From an uncultured Phaeodactylibacter sp. (GTDB lineage Bacteria > Bacteroidota > Bacteroidia > Chitinophagales > Saprospiraceae), in assembly GCA_913057245.1 (NCBI GenBank), contig CAJXNH010000028.1, positions 1 to 43,742 of the forward strand: a DNA stretch of 43,742 nucleotides, given 5' to 3'. Shown here one piece after another: positions 25,062 through 33,448 of this stretch. A program made the translations under genes and the position numbers. Every line of letters begins with the position of its first letter. Position 1 is the first letter of the stretch. The notes beneath the pieces were generated by a model, which was given only the letters and a program-made list of their open reading frames with translations, was not told the DNA's origin and ran no database searches.

Positions 25062-27653
25062 ATGCCAAAGAACTTATTAATAGTAGAGTCGCCAGCCAAG
25101 GCGAAAACCATAGAAAAGATACTCGGCAAAGACTTCACCGTCAAGTCGAGCTTCGGTCACGTCCGCGATTTGGATAAGCGGGGCGGGGCAGTGGATATTG
25201 AGAATGACTTTGAGCCTAAGTACGTCGTTTCATCCGATAAGAAGAAGGTGGTCAAAGAACTCAAAGACCTTGCCAAAAAGTCGGATGAGGTCTGGCTCGC
25301 AACGGATGAAGACCGCGAAGGGGAAGCTATTTCCTGGCACTTGTGCAAGGTGCTCGGGCTTGATGAAGCTTCGACTAAGCGGATCGTGTTCCGGGAGATT
25401 ACCAAGCCGGCAATCCAAAAAGCCATTACCCAACCACGGACGGTGGATGTGAATCTTGTCAATGCTCAGCAGGCCCGGCGTATTCTGGACCGGCTGGTGG
25501 GATATGAACTGTCCGAAATCCTCTGGAAAAAGATAAAAGGTAAACTATCTGCCGGCAGGGTTCAATCTGTAGCGGTCAAGCTGCTGGTGGAACGGGAGCG
25601 GGAGATCATGAATTTTGAGCCTTCGCCGTTTTTCCGGGTCAATGCGCTTTTTGATGTAAAGAACGAGCAGGGGAAATCCGTAAAACTTAAGGCAGAGAAT
25701 CCATCCCGTTTTTCTACTGAAAAAGACGCGGAGCAATTCCTGCAGCAGTGCCGGGAGGCCGTTTTCAGCATTACAGACATTGATGTGAAGCCGCTCAAGC
25801 GCCGCCCCACAGCACCCTTTACCACTTCCACCTTGCAGCAGGAAGCCAGCCGTAAACTGGGTTTTAGCGTACAGCGTACCATGAGTGTGGCGCAGCGACT
25901 CTATGAAGCCGGGCATATTACTTATATGCGTACCGATTCCGTAGCCCTGAGCGAAGTTGCGCTGAAGAGCATTGCAAAGGAAATCGAACACCTCTACGGC
26001 TCCCAATATTTGCAGACACGCCGCTACAAAGGCAAGTCCGCTTCCGCACAGGAAGCGCACGAGGCCATCCGCCCAACCTATATCAACAAGCAAAATGCTT
26101 CAGGCAACCGGGACGAGCAGCGTTTATACGAACTCATCTGGAAACGGACCATCGCCTCCCAGATGTCGGATGCAGAACTGGAGAAGACGATTGTCAAAAT
26201 CGGTATTAGCACGGTCCCGGATGCTTACCTCAAAGCAGAGGGCGAAGTGTTAAAGTTTGATGGATTCCTGAAAGTTTACCTGGAGTCCACAGACGATGAG
26301 GATGAAGACCAGGAAGCGAAGGGCATGCTGCCTCCGCTGAAAGTAGGACAGGACCTCAACCTATTCAACATGACGGCCATTCAGCGCTTCACCCGCCCGC
26401 CGTCCCGGTACACGGAGGCAGCGCTGGTGAAGAAACTTGAGGAGCTGGGTATTGGCCGCCCGTCCACCTATGCGCCGACGATTAGCAAGATTATGGAGCC
26501 GGAGCGGGGGTATATTGTCAAGGAAACCCGGGATGGGACTGAGCGTGCCTATCAGCTTCTGACGCTCACCAAAACCGGCGACATTAAAAAAGAGACCCTG
26601 ACAGAGATGACCGGCGCGGTCAAGAACCGCCTGTTCGCCACCGATATGGGCATCACGGTAGCTGATTTCCTGAGCGAGCACTTCAAGGAAATCATGAACT
26701 ACAGTTTCACGGCTGATATTGAGAAGCAATTTGACTCTATCGCTGAAGGCAGCAAAGAGTGGACCAATATGCTGAAGGCGTTCTATGGCCCCTTCCACGA
26801 AACAGTGGAACAAACGCTTGAGAATGCCGAACGCCCCACACGGGAGCGTGTATTAGGTAAAGATCCGGAGTCAGGCCGTACCCTGCTTACCAGGATGACC
26901 CGAAACGGCCCAGTGGCACAAATTGGCGCGCCCGATGAGCTGGACGAGGACGAGAAGCCAAAATACGCCAACCTCCGCCACGGGCAGTCTATGGAAACCA
27001 TTACTTACGAAGAAGCACTCAAGCTATTTGAGCTGCCCAGAGATATCGGCGAATACGAAGGGGAGCCTGTTCAAATTGGCGTGGGCCGGTATGGGCCATA
27101 TGTGCGCATGGGCGAGAAGTTTTTCGTTTCTATTCCGAAAGGGGAGGATCCGCTGGAACTCACCCGTGACCGGGCACTGGAGTTGATTAAAGCCAAGCAA
27201 AAGGAAGATGCGCCGGTTGGTACCTATAAGGGTAAGCCGATCACCAAAGGCAAAGGCCGGTTTGGCCCCTTCCTGAAATACGATGGTATGTTTGTGAATG
27301 TACCCCGAAAATACGATTTCGAGAATATCTCACTGGAGGATATGCACGAGCTCATCGAGAAGAAGATTGAAAAAGAAGCCAATCGCTACATCCACCGCTG
27401 GGAGGACGAAAAGATTTCTGTTGAAAACGGGCGTTGGGGCCCCTTCATCCGCTTCAAACGCAAAAACGTGAAAATCCCTAAGGTGGATGGCGAGCGTATG
27501 ACCACGGAGGCGGCTAAAGACCTGACGCTGGAGCAGGTGAAAGCCATCATTGAAGCAGAGTTGCCCGGCTCATTTAAGGAAACCAAGAAAAAGACAACGA
27601 AGAAAAAGGCACCTGCGAAGAAAAAAACGACTACGGCAAAAAAGAAGAAATAG
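25062..27653 (+). CDS. topA: DNA topoisomerase I
   Basis: A type IA topoisomerase that relaxes negative supercoils. The 863-residue protein has the TOPRIM domain at the start (Glu9 in LLIVESPAKAKT; the DEDREGEAISWH motif at 82-93), the NAQQARRILDRLVGYELS and GRVQSVAVKL motifs, and the active-site tyrosine 288 in GHITYMRTDS. RFTRPPSRYTEAALVKKLEE follows in the central domain. There are no cysteine zinc fingers; instead there are C-terminal glycine-rich repeats (VGRYGPYVRMG, KGRFGPFLKYDG, NGRWGPFIRF) and a Lys-rich tail (KKTTKKKAPAKKKTTTAKKK), as is usual in Bacteroidota. It ends 4 bp from the convergent DUF4442 gene. Confidence 0.98.
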   Translation: MPKNLLIVESPAKAKTIEKILGKDFTVKSSFGHVRDLDKRGGAVDIENDFEPKYVVSSDKKKVVKELKDLAKKSDEVWLATDEDREGEAISWHLCKVLGLDEASTKRIVFREITKPAIQKAITQPRTVDVNLVNAQQARRILDRLVGYELSEILWKKIKGKLSAGRVQSVAVKLLVEREREIMNFEPSPFFRVNALFDVKNEQGKSVKLKAENPSRFSTEKDAEQFLQQCREAVFSITDIDVKPLKRRPTAPFTTSTLQQEASRKLGFSVQRTMSVAQRLYEAGHITYMRTDSVALSEVALKSIAKEIEHLYGSQYLQTRRYKGKSASAQEAHEAIRPTYINKQNASGNRDEQRLYELIWKRTIASQMSDAELEKTIVKIGISTVPDAYLKAEGEVLKFDGFLKVYLESTDDEDEDQEAKGMLPPLKVGQDLNLFNMTAIQRFTRPPSRYTEAALVKKLEELGIGRPSTYAPTISKIMEPERGYIVKETRDGTERAYQLLTLTKTGDIKKETLTEMTGAVKNRLFATDMGITVADFLSEHFKEIMNYSFTADIEKQFDSIAEGSKEWTNMLKAFYGPFHETVEQTLENAERPTRERVLGKDPESGRTLLTRMTRNGPVAQIGAPDELDEDEKPKYANLRHGQSMETITYEEALKLFELPRDIGEYEGEPVQIGVGRYGPYVRMGEKFFVSIPKGEDPLELTRDRALELIKAKQKEDAPVGTYKGKPITKGKGRFGPFLKYDGMFVNVPRKYDFENISLEDMHELIEKKIEKEANRYIHRWEDEKISVENGRWGPFIRFKRKNVKIPKVDGERMTTEAAKDLTLEQVKAIIEAELPGSFKETKKKTTKKKAPAKKKTTTAKKKK

Positions 27654-27657
27654 CCCC

Positions 27658-28176
27658 TCAGGCTTTCTTCTTGAAGGACCAGGTCAGACGCATTTCGCAG
27701 ACCACTTCGCCACGGGTATTTCTTCCGGTGGTCATCACCGTCACTGCCTGTCCGGTGTTGGTGGCGATCGCCCGGTCCACGACAGCATTGATTTCGGCAC
27801 CTGCATTACAAGTAAAGGTAGTGCGGGTGTCGGCTTTTTTTACAAACCTGGCTTCGAAACCAGTGATCAGCATAGATACCCTGCCCTTGCCAGTAATGGC
27901 TAATAGCGCCAGTGTGCCGGTGGAAAGCTCCGCAGCTCCACTCAGCGCAGCGAAATACGTTGACCGGAACGGATTTTGTGTTGTCCAGCGGTAAGGGATG
28001 CTGACCACGCAGGAATCTGTATCGCAGCGGTCTACCCGGATGCCCCAAAACAGGCAGGAAGGAAGCCGTTTCAGGAAAAACAGGCGCATCTTCCAGGAGG
28101 TATTGAAGTCGCGGAGCCGTTTTTGAACAAGCGGGGCGGTTCTGGAAGAAGGCGTGGCAGATGTATTGGTGGCCAT
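27658..28176 (-). CDS. DUF4442 (hot-dog fold thioesterase-like) protein
   Basis: A 172-residue protein matching the DUF4442 pattern: NPFRSTYFAALSGAAELSTG (about residues 88-107), followed by a long strand region with ARFVKKADTRTTFTC and a C-terminal CEMRLTWSFKKK. DUF4442 proteins share the hot-dog fold of PaaI-type acyl-CoA thioesterases, but substrates are not known and I see no clear catalytic acid beyond the conserved NPFR-E region (Glu103). Probably cytoplasmic. It converges on topA with only 4 bp between the stop codons and no obvious terminator. Confidence 0.82.
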   Translation of the reverse strand: MATNTSATPSSRTAPLVQKRLRDFNTSWKMRLFFLKRLPSCLFWGIRVDRCDTDSCVVSIPYRWTTQNPFRSTYFAALSGAAELSTGTLALLAITGKGRVSMLITGFEARFVKKADTRTTFTCNAGAEINAVVDRAIATNTGQAVTVMTTGRNTRGEVVCEMRLTWSFKKKA

Positions 28177-28344
28177 AGCAGTTCTTTTATTTGCAAGCGT
28201 TAGCGCAAGGCTATCTGATAGTCAGTTCATTATCCGGGTCAGTGCCTTGGAAATAGACCTCAAAGTACGAAAAAGCCCGGATAGTCAAGGGGCTTTACTT
28301 TGCCATTTTGCAGCAAAAAGCTTCTGATAGCTGCATAAAATCAC

Positions 28345-28352
28345 TACATTTG
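28345..28352 (+). promoter_or_regulatory. Candidate -7 element of sucC
   Basis: TACATTTG is an exact match to TAnnTTTG and ends 30 bp before the sucC ATG. The same octamer serves as the candidate for topA. Confidence 0.5.
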
Positions 28353-28382
28353 GGCATCCATCACAAACCATATTAATAGCGC

Positions 28383-29585
28383 ATGAACCTTCACGAATAT
28401 CAAGGAAAAGAATTGTTGAAGAGCTATGGCGTAGCCATACAGGAAGGCCTTGTGGCCAACACCGTAGATGAAGCCACTGAGGCCTACGGAAAGATCAAAG
28501 AAAAAACAGGCTCTGGCTTCGCCGTGGTCAAAGCCCAAATCCACGCCGGCGGCCGAGGCAAGGGCGGTGGTGTTAAGCTGGTAAAAAACGAGGGCGACCT
28601 CAAGGAAAAGGCAAACGCTATTCTGGGCATGATGCTGAAGACCCCACAGACGCCGGGTGGCATGGAAGGCCCGGGCAAGCTGGTCAAAAAAATCCTGGTT
28701 GCTGAAGATGCATACGTGCCTTCTCCGGATGAGTGTGACGAGTTTTATGTTTCCGTCCTTATGGACCGGGAGAAAAAATGCAATGTCATCATTTATTCTA
28801 CCGAAGGGGGGATGGATATTGAGACGGTAGCAGAGGAAACACCGCACCTGGTACACAAAGAGTACATTGACCCCACACTTGGGCTGCAAGGCTTTCAGGC
28901 ACGCAAAATTGCCTTTAACCTGGGCCTGAGCGGAAAGGCAATGAAAGAAATGGTGAAGTTTATCAGCTCCCTCTACAAAGCTTTTGTTGGTGCAGATGCT
29001 TCACTGTTTGAAATCAACCCTTGCCTGAAGACTGGCGATGACCGTATCATTGCTGTGGACTGCAAAGTAACACTCGATGACAACGCACTGTTCCGTCACC
29101 CGGATCTTGCTGAGCTTCGTGATACCGATGAAGAAGACCCGACCGAGGTGGAAGCCAAAGAGTACGGTTTGAACTACGTTCAGCTGGATGGCAACGTGGG
29201 CTGTATGGTCAATGGCGCAGGCCTGGCCATGGCGACAATGGATATCATTAAGCTTTCCGGTGGCGAGCCTGCCAACTTCCTGGACGTAGGTGGTACCGCT
29301 GATGCCAAGCGCGTAGAGCAGGCTTTCCGCATTATCCTGAAAGACCCGGAAGTCAAAGCCATCCTCATCAATATTTTTGGTGGCATTGTCCGCTGCGACC
29401 GCGTGGCACAGGGCGTTGTGGATGCGTATAAGAATATGGGTAACATTGAGGTGCCTATTATCGTACGCCTTCAAGGTACCAACGCAGATGTCGCAAAGAC
29501 TTTGATTGATGAGTCAGGGCTCGCTGTTAAATCTGCTATCCTGCTACAGGAAGCAGCAGACCTGGTAAAGGAAGCTGTAGCTTAA
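28383..29585 (+). CDS. sucC: Succinyl-CoA synthetase (ADP-forming) beta subunit
   Basis: With SucD, it couples succinyl-CoA to succinate plus ATP formation in the TCA cycle. The 400-residue protein begins with the canonical MNLHEYQGKELL ATP-grasp opening, followed by VVKAQIHAGGRGKGGGVKL (residues 48-66), the conserved FEINPCLKT, CKVTLDDNALFRHPD and NGAGLAMATMD segments, and the CoA-ligase domain with FLDVGGTADAKRVEQAF and INIFGGIVRCDRVAQGV. No sucD is adjacent, so the alpha subunit must be encoded elsewhere. A rho-independent terminator follows. Confidence 0.98.
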   Translation: MNLHEYQGKELLKSYGVAIQEGLVANTVDEATEAYGKIKEKTGSGFAVVKAQIHAGGRGKGGGVKLVKNEGDLKEKANAILGMMLKTPQTPGGMEGPGKLVKKILVAEDAYVPSPDECDEFYVSVLMDREKKCNVIIYSTEGGMDIETVAEETPHLVHKEYIDPTLGLQGFQARKIAFNLGLSGKAMKEMVKFISSLYKAFVGADASLFEINPCLKTGDDRIIAVDCKVTLDDNALFRHPDLAELRDTDEEDPTEVEAKEYGLNYVQLDGNVGCMVNGAGLAMATMDIIKLSGGEPANFLDVGGTADAKRVEQAFRIILKDPEVKAILINIFGGIVRCDRVAQGVVDAYKNMGNIEVPIIVRLQGTNADVAKTLIDESGLAVKSAILLQEAADLVKEAVA

Positions 29586-29624
29586 AATAGAAGTTCTTCC
29601 TTGCGGAGAATAATTAACTGATAA

Positions 29625-29666
29625 ACAGCCGGATACTGCTTGATTGTGGTATCCGGTTGTGTTTTT
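29625..29666 (+). terminator. Terminator after sucC
   Basis: ACAGCCGGATAC at 29625-29636 pairs with GTATCCGGTTGT at 29649-29660 (one G-U pair), followed by GTTTTT. The next gene, Lacal_2735, begins 48 bp later and would then need its own promoter or read-through. Confidence 0.8.
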
Positions 29667-29713
29667 GACAACCATTTTTAGGAATCGCTGTTTCCTGTCT
29701 AAACCGAAAAGCT

Positions 29714-29887
29714 ATGTTTGGACTATTCAAGAAAGACCCAGTCAAAAAACTGGAGAAAAAGTACTTAAAGCTAATGGAAGAAGCCATGGAGATTCAGCGT
29801 GGGGGCGACATTAAAGCCTACGCTCAGAAATCTGCCGAGGCGGAAAAAGTTGCTGAAGAAATAGAGCGACTGAAGCGTGAAAAGTAA
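29714..29887 (+). CDS. Lacal_2735 family small protein (57 aa)
   Basis: A 57-residue reading frame starting ATG at 29714 and ending TAA at 29885-29887. The product begins MFGLFKKDPVKKLEKKYLKL and continues as a charged amphipathic helical protein (MEEAMEIQRGGDIKAYAQKS, then a Lys/Glu-rich end). This opening and the helix-loop-helix with GDIKAYA are the hallmark of the Lacal_2735 family, common in Bacteroidota and without known function. It is cytoplasmic by composition. It stands alone between the sucC terminator and the protease gene on the other strand. Confidence 0.85.
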   Translation: MFGLFKKDPVKKLEKKYLKLMEEAMEIQRGGDIKAYAQKSAEAEKVAEEIERLKREK

Positions 29888-30063
29888 TAGCTGCGCTTAC
29901 CTTTAAGTCTTTGGATTCCAAAAAATATATGGTGATTTAGGCTTTAGAAAAGAGTTGTTTTGAGCTGTAATACAGAATTACATTAATTCATTTGAAACCG
30001 TCTCCATTGGCTCTTTTGAATTGAGGCTACCGAAACAGGACTTCCAAAATAGTATAGCCCTGA

Positions 30064-31923
30064 TCAATTTCCCGGGTCCGCACTATTGTTGACATCCCCT
30101 GATTTTATGCCTATAAAGTCGAAATCCGGAATGTTCCCGGTAATGTTGCTGATCATGAAAACGCCGGGCAGAGGGGCGGTCATTGGATCATTGGGGCCAC
30201 TCAATGGCCAGGCGGCGGGTACAAAACGCCAAATATCCACCGCATCATAGTCTATGTTGATACCAAGGATAGCTTTTCGAATCGCAATTTGATCCAATAC
30301 GGAGATAGACTGGGAATTGTTGACATCAGCGGCAATTTCCTTGTAGGGGCTATCGAGGCTGAGCAAGCCCAGGTTGTGCTGCCCGATACGGATGAGGTCA
30401 AGATTGGAAATCCCTTCCTGAATATCATCGTCCTTAAAGGCATGCAGGCCAATTACGCTGCCGGTAGGGACATCAAAAAAAGTATACAACCCATCAGCCC
30501 CGGTGGTAACGGTGTCATTGACCGGGCCCGAAAGGTAAACGGTGGTATTGGCAACCGGAACGCCATCCTCGTTTGTGACGATCCCGCCGATGCTCACCAT
30601 AGCGGGGGGCGCGGCATCAAGCCCGCCGAGGGTGTCGGCATTGGTCCCGGCAGGATCCAGCCAATCCATCAGGCGGGTATCCGGGGTACTGCCCTCGTCC
30701 CATGAAAGCGTGAAGCGGCCATAGAAGGCATTGGTATCATCACAGCCATTAAACCCACCGTGCAACTGCCCTCTGACCTTTCCGGTGCTGTCGAACAGTG
30801 CACTTCCTGAAGAGCCCAGCTCAAAGGTGCCCAGGCTGAAGTCTACATTGAAATGGTGATTGGGCGGAGTAGCCCCTGCCTGCCAGTTGATGCTGCTGGG
30901 GTGTATCTGTGCCTGATCGTAAGCAGAAACTTTTTTGATATCTCCGCTTGGGTGGTGGAACATTACTCCGGCATCCGGTGCGTCAGGCCGGCGGTCCCAG
31001 CCTGCGAAATAAGCTTCAAAACCCGGAGGAATGGCATTATTGAGCTCGAACAAAACAAAGTCGCTCTCCCTTCGGCTCGCTCGCCGCTGACAACCCATCA
31101 GGGATTGGAAGGCGGGCTCTGTAGCGGGGTTGCCACAGTTTTCACCCTCGTAGTTAAAATCGAACCGCCACAGGTCATAGAGGGGCGTATAGCCTTCATC
31201 ACAGTGGTAGGCACTAAGAATGTATGGCGTTTCGTCTTCTGCGGTATTGTTGATCAGCGTGCCGCTGCAATAACCTGTGCCTTCTTCCAGTACCATCACA
31301 ATCCGGCAAACGCTGCGCTGAATATCCCGGAAGCCGTCTCCTGCATCGCAATTGGCGTTAGGGTGGCAGGCCAGGCTTGTCCCGAATCCGAAATTGAGCA
31401 CCCCACGGTTGGGGCTTTCGCGGTAGCCGTAGTCTACACGGCGGATGTGAATGCGGCCTTGCTGACGGGCATGAGCGGGCTCCCGGTAAGTGAATTGTGC
31501 GGTGGCTCCTTTGGTAAAGCCGGAGAAAAACTGCCCGCCGGGCTGATTGTCCTGAAAAGTATAGATGGCTTTTTGCGTTTCTTCCGGGCCTGATAGCTCA
31601 AGGGTACTGCCTGGTGGCAGGTAAAATGCATCGTAGATGAAACCCAGACCTAAAGCGTCAGGAACATGAATGGTACAGGTCCAGGTAGCACTGCCATCGG
31701 CGTGAGTGGTCCAGGTTCCGGCGTTATCCAACCCAATATCAGCAGTGAGGGGGGCGGCAACCCGGCTGTGCATACCGTTGGACGCATCTTCGCGGATCAA
31801 CCGCTCGACGTTGGGTGGGGAGAGCTGAACCGTGGCGTTGGGTAAAGAGCCGGATTGAGCATTAATATTGAACCATTGCAACAGGCATAAGCTCAGAGCG
31901 GGGAGTAAAAGCTTAAGTTTCAT
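30064..31923 (-). CDS. Secreted trypsin-like serine endopeptidase (lysyl-endopeptidase type) with dockerin-like C-terminus
   Basis: A 619-residue protein. Residues 1-23 are a signal peptide (ending NINAQ). The peptidase domain spans about 180-425 with the triad His240 (SAYHC), Asp288 (ESDFVLFEL) and Ser372 (GSSGSALF), plus many cysteines (for example ACHPNANC, CSGTLI) and the QLHGGFNGC segment seen in Achromobacter protease I-like enzymes. Residues about 445-500 form a carboxypeptidase-regulatory-like beta domain, then two dockerin-like calcium loops (ADVNNSQSISVLDQIAIRKA at 532-551 and KSGDVNNSAD at 607-616). It stops right there, and no T9SS sorting domain follows. It may therefore be secreted another way, or have lost its C-terminus. 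Confidence 0.88.
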   Translation of the reverse strand: MKLKLLLPALSLCLLQWFNINAQSGSLPNATVQLSPPNVERLIREDASNGMHSRVAAPLTADIGLDNAGTWTTHADGSATWTCTIHVPDALGLGFIYDAFYLPPGSTLELSGPEETQKAIYTFQDNQPGGQFFSGFTKGATAQFTYREPAHARQQGRIHIRRVDYGYRESPNRGVLNFGFGTSLACHPNANCDAGDGFRDIQRSVCRIVMVLEEGTGYCSGTLINNTAEDETPYILSAYHCDEGYTPLYDLWRFDFNYEGENCGNPATEPAFQSLMGCQRRASRRESDFVLFELNNAIPPGFEAYFAGWDRRPDAPDAGVMFHHPSGDIKKVSAYDQAQIHPSSINWQAGATPPNHHFNVDFSLGTFELGSSGSALFDSTGKVRGQLHGGFNGCDDTNAFYGRFTLSWDEGSTPDTRLMDWLDPAGTNADTLGGLDAAPPAMVSIGGIVTNEDGVPVANTTVYLSGPVNDTVTTGADGLYTFFDVPTGSVIGLHAFKDDDIQEGISNLDLIRIGQHNLGLLSLDSPYKEIAADVNNSQSISVLDQIAIRKAILGINIDYDAVDIWRFVPAAWPLSGPNDPMTAPLPGVFMISNITGNIPDFDFIGIKSGDVNNSADPGN

Positions 31924-31982
31924 AGGATTATGTTCTTTGTCTTCTTCGTTTACCGCCAGGAGGTTTCCATAGCGGTAAGCTT

Positions 31983-31990
31983 CAAAAGTA
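31983..31990 (-). promoter_or_regulatory. Candidate -7 element of the protease gene
   Basis: On the minus strand the sequence is TACTTTTG, a match to TAnnTTTG, 60 bp upstream of the start at 31923. Motif only. Confidence 0.35.
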
Positions 31991-32043
31991 CAAAGAACTT
32001 ATGGGAAGACCATACGGTATTTTTGAATTGTAGTTGGCGTGGG

Positions 32044-32679
32044 CTACAGGCTATTGATGTATTCAATGATGGTCCGTACCTGTGCTTCAGCAAAGCGGTC
32101 TACAATTTCGGGGTCCATGAGGAGTTGCGCATCCTGGAAATTGTCGAAAAACAAATGCTCAATCAGTACTGCGGGCATTACCGTACGGGTAAGAACGTAG
32201 AACCGGGCTTCCTTGTCGTAATCCCCATCAGACCGGTCTGTGCGCATCGTAATGCGGTCACCCAGCAGGTCGCGGACGTGCCCCCAGTGCGCATCGGCAA
32301 TACGGTCAGAAGCGGTGATACCGGGGGAGGTGTAAATTTCATACCCCCGTGCGCCAACCCCGGAAGCATTGGCATGGGTAGACAGGAAAATGCCCCGCCG
32401 GTAATTGCGGAAGTACCAGTTGGCCTGATCAACGCGGTACTGCAGGGGGAAGTCGACATACTCGTGGTAAACAGGCAGGTAACGAATGCCCAGGATATCG
32501 AGTTTATGAATGACCCGGGCAACCAAAGTCCGGTTCCATACCCCCTCATAAAACCAGGAGCCATTATGAAACTGGCCCTGCTGATGCTGAAACTGTTTGC
32601 CCGGTGCTGTGGTGTATTGCCCTGAAGGTGCCACACCACCGTGCCCCGCATCAAGGAATACACAAAAATTGTCATTCAT
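32044..32679 (-). CDS. N-acetylmuramoyl-L-alanine amidase (Amidase_3), no signal peptide
   Basis: A 211-residue zinc amidase that cleaves the bond between muramic acid and the peptide stem. The Zn-binding and catalytic residues expected of Amidase_3 are visible: His13 in LDAGHGG, Glu45 in YEGVWNRTL, His102 in LSTHANASG and Glu174 in VLIEHLFF. The amidase domain fills the entire protein and begins at residue 5, so there is no signal peptide and no cell-wall binding domain. It may therefore act inside the cell in muropeptide recycling, or be released by other means. It is divergent from the FKBP lipoprotein gene. Confidence 0.9.
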   Translation of the reverse strand: MNDNFCVFLDAGHGGVAPSGQYTTAPGKQFQHQQGQFHNGSWFYEGVWNRTLVARVIHKLDILGIRYLPVYHEYVDFPLQYRVDQANWYFRNYRRGIFLSTHANASGVGARGYEIYTSPGITASDRIADAHWGHVRDLLGDRITMRTDRSDGDYDKEARFYVLTRTVMPAVLIEHLFFDNFQDAQLLMDPEIVDRFAEAQVRTIIEYINSL

Positions 32680-32744
32680 GGTTGCGTCTGTTTGGCGTAA
32701 TATAAGAACTTACAGCATTTGAGGGCGCGAAAAAGGAGGTCAAC

Positions 32745-32781
32745 ACGTTATACGTAAAAGTAAAGGTAACGTTACAAACGT
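32745..32781. promoter_or_regulatory. Cluster of ACGT dyads between divergent genes
   Basis: Four ACGT cores lie within 37 bp (32745-32748, 32752-32755, 32769-32772, 32778-32781), one inside the perfect palindrome GTAACGTTAC (32766-32775). They sit midway between the amidase and FKBP starts and could be regulator binding sites. There is no known factor to assign. The 187-bp gap between the starts holds no gene. Confidence 0.3.
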
Positions 32782-32866
32782 TGTTTTTAGCTTGTCCAAT
32801 CGCAGAGTTCATGTTTTTTTCCTTTTTTTGCGAACGGAATTATTGAACACTTCAAATATACATGCT

Positions 32867-33370
32867 ATGAATAAGCTTTTCTTTCTGTTGCTATCTGTTA
32901 CTGTGCTGCTAGGGCCAGGCTGCGAGCGGCAGCAGTTTGGGCGAGTGCCTGAAGAAGACCGTTCGGACGAGGACGAAATAACGATTGTGGATTACCTTGA
33001 GGCTAATAACCTTATGGAAGATGCTGTACGGCACGAGTCTGGGGTGTACTATATTATTGAAGAAGAAGGAGAGGGGGCTTCTTTTCCAACTGCAAGCTCA
33101 CAGATATTGGTGCATTACAAGGGCAGTTTACTGGATGGAACGGTGTTTGATGAAACTGAGGAAGGGGATGCTGTTTTGTTAAACTTGTCGAGAACGATTA
33201 ATGGGTGGCGCATTGCAATCCCGCTCATCAAGAGGGGAGGAAAGATTCAATTTTTTGTGCCCTCTAATTTAGCATATGGCATCAACGACGGCAGGAGCGG
33301 GCCCATTGCACAGGGGATCCCCGAATATGCTGTACTTTATTTTGAGGTAGAGCTGGTTAACTTTCTGTAA
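32867..33370 (+). CDS. FKBP-type peptidyl-prolyl isomerase, probable lipoprotein
   Basis: The ATG at 32867 (MNKLFFLLLSVTVLLGPGCE) is preferred over one at 32792, because it starts a lipoprotein-type signal with Cys19. The lipobox LGPGC is not perfect, so membrane attachment is likely but not certain. The 167-residue protein has an FKBP domain at about 75-167: ILVHYKGSLLDGTVFDETEE, the hydrophobic pocket region LIKRGGKIQFFVPSNLAYG and YAVLYFEVELVNFL. Such envelope FKBPs catalyse proline isomerisation during folding. It ends at a perfect 18-bp hairpin shared with the convergent GDPD gene. Confidence 0.93.
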   Translation: MNKLFFLLLSVTVLLGPGCERQQFGRVPEEDRSDEDEITIVDYLEANNLMEDAVRHESGVYYIIEEEGEGASFPTASSQILVHYKGSLLDGTVFDETEEGDAVLLNLSRTINGWRIAIPLIKRGGKIQFFVPSNLAYGINDGRSGPIAQGIPEYAVLYFEVELVNFL

Positions 33371-33376
33371 GCAGAT

Positions 33377-33447
33377 AATTTTGAAGCCATAAAGTATAGC
33401 GTTTTGAAGTGTTGAGCTATCTCTGCATGCTTTATGGCTTCAAAATT
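33377..33447. terminator. Bidirectional hairpin between FKBP and GDPD genes
   Basis: An exact 18-bp inverted repeat (33377-33394 with 33430-33447) with a 35-nt loop. The loop contains a smaller hairpin (ATAGC/GCTAT) and another copy of TTTTGAAG, which is also in the stem. A T-run follows the right arm. It probably ends both convergent genes. The GDPD stop codon lies immediately beside it. Confidence 0.7.
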
Positions 33448-33448
33448 T

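Noticed and set aside
25062..27653. Missing zinc fingers in TopA as a sign of truncation
   Set aside because: The C-terminal GPF/GPY repeats and Lys-rich tail replace zinc fingers in many Bacteroidota enzymes; the protein is full length.
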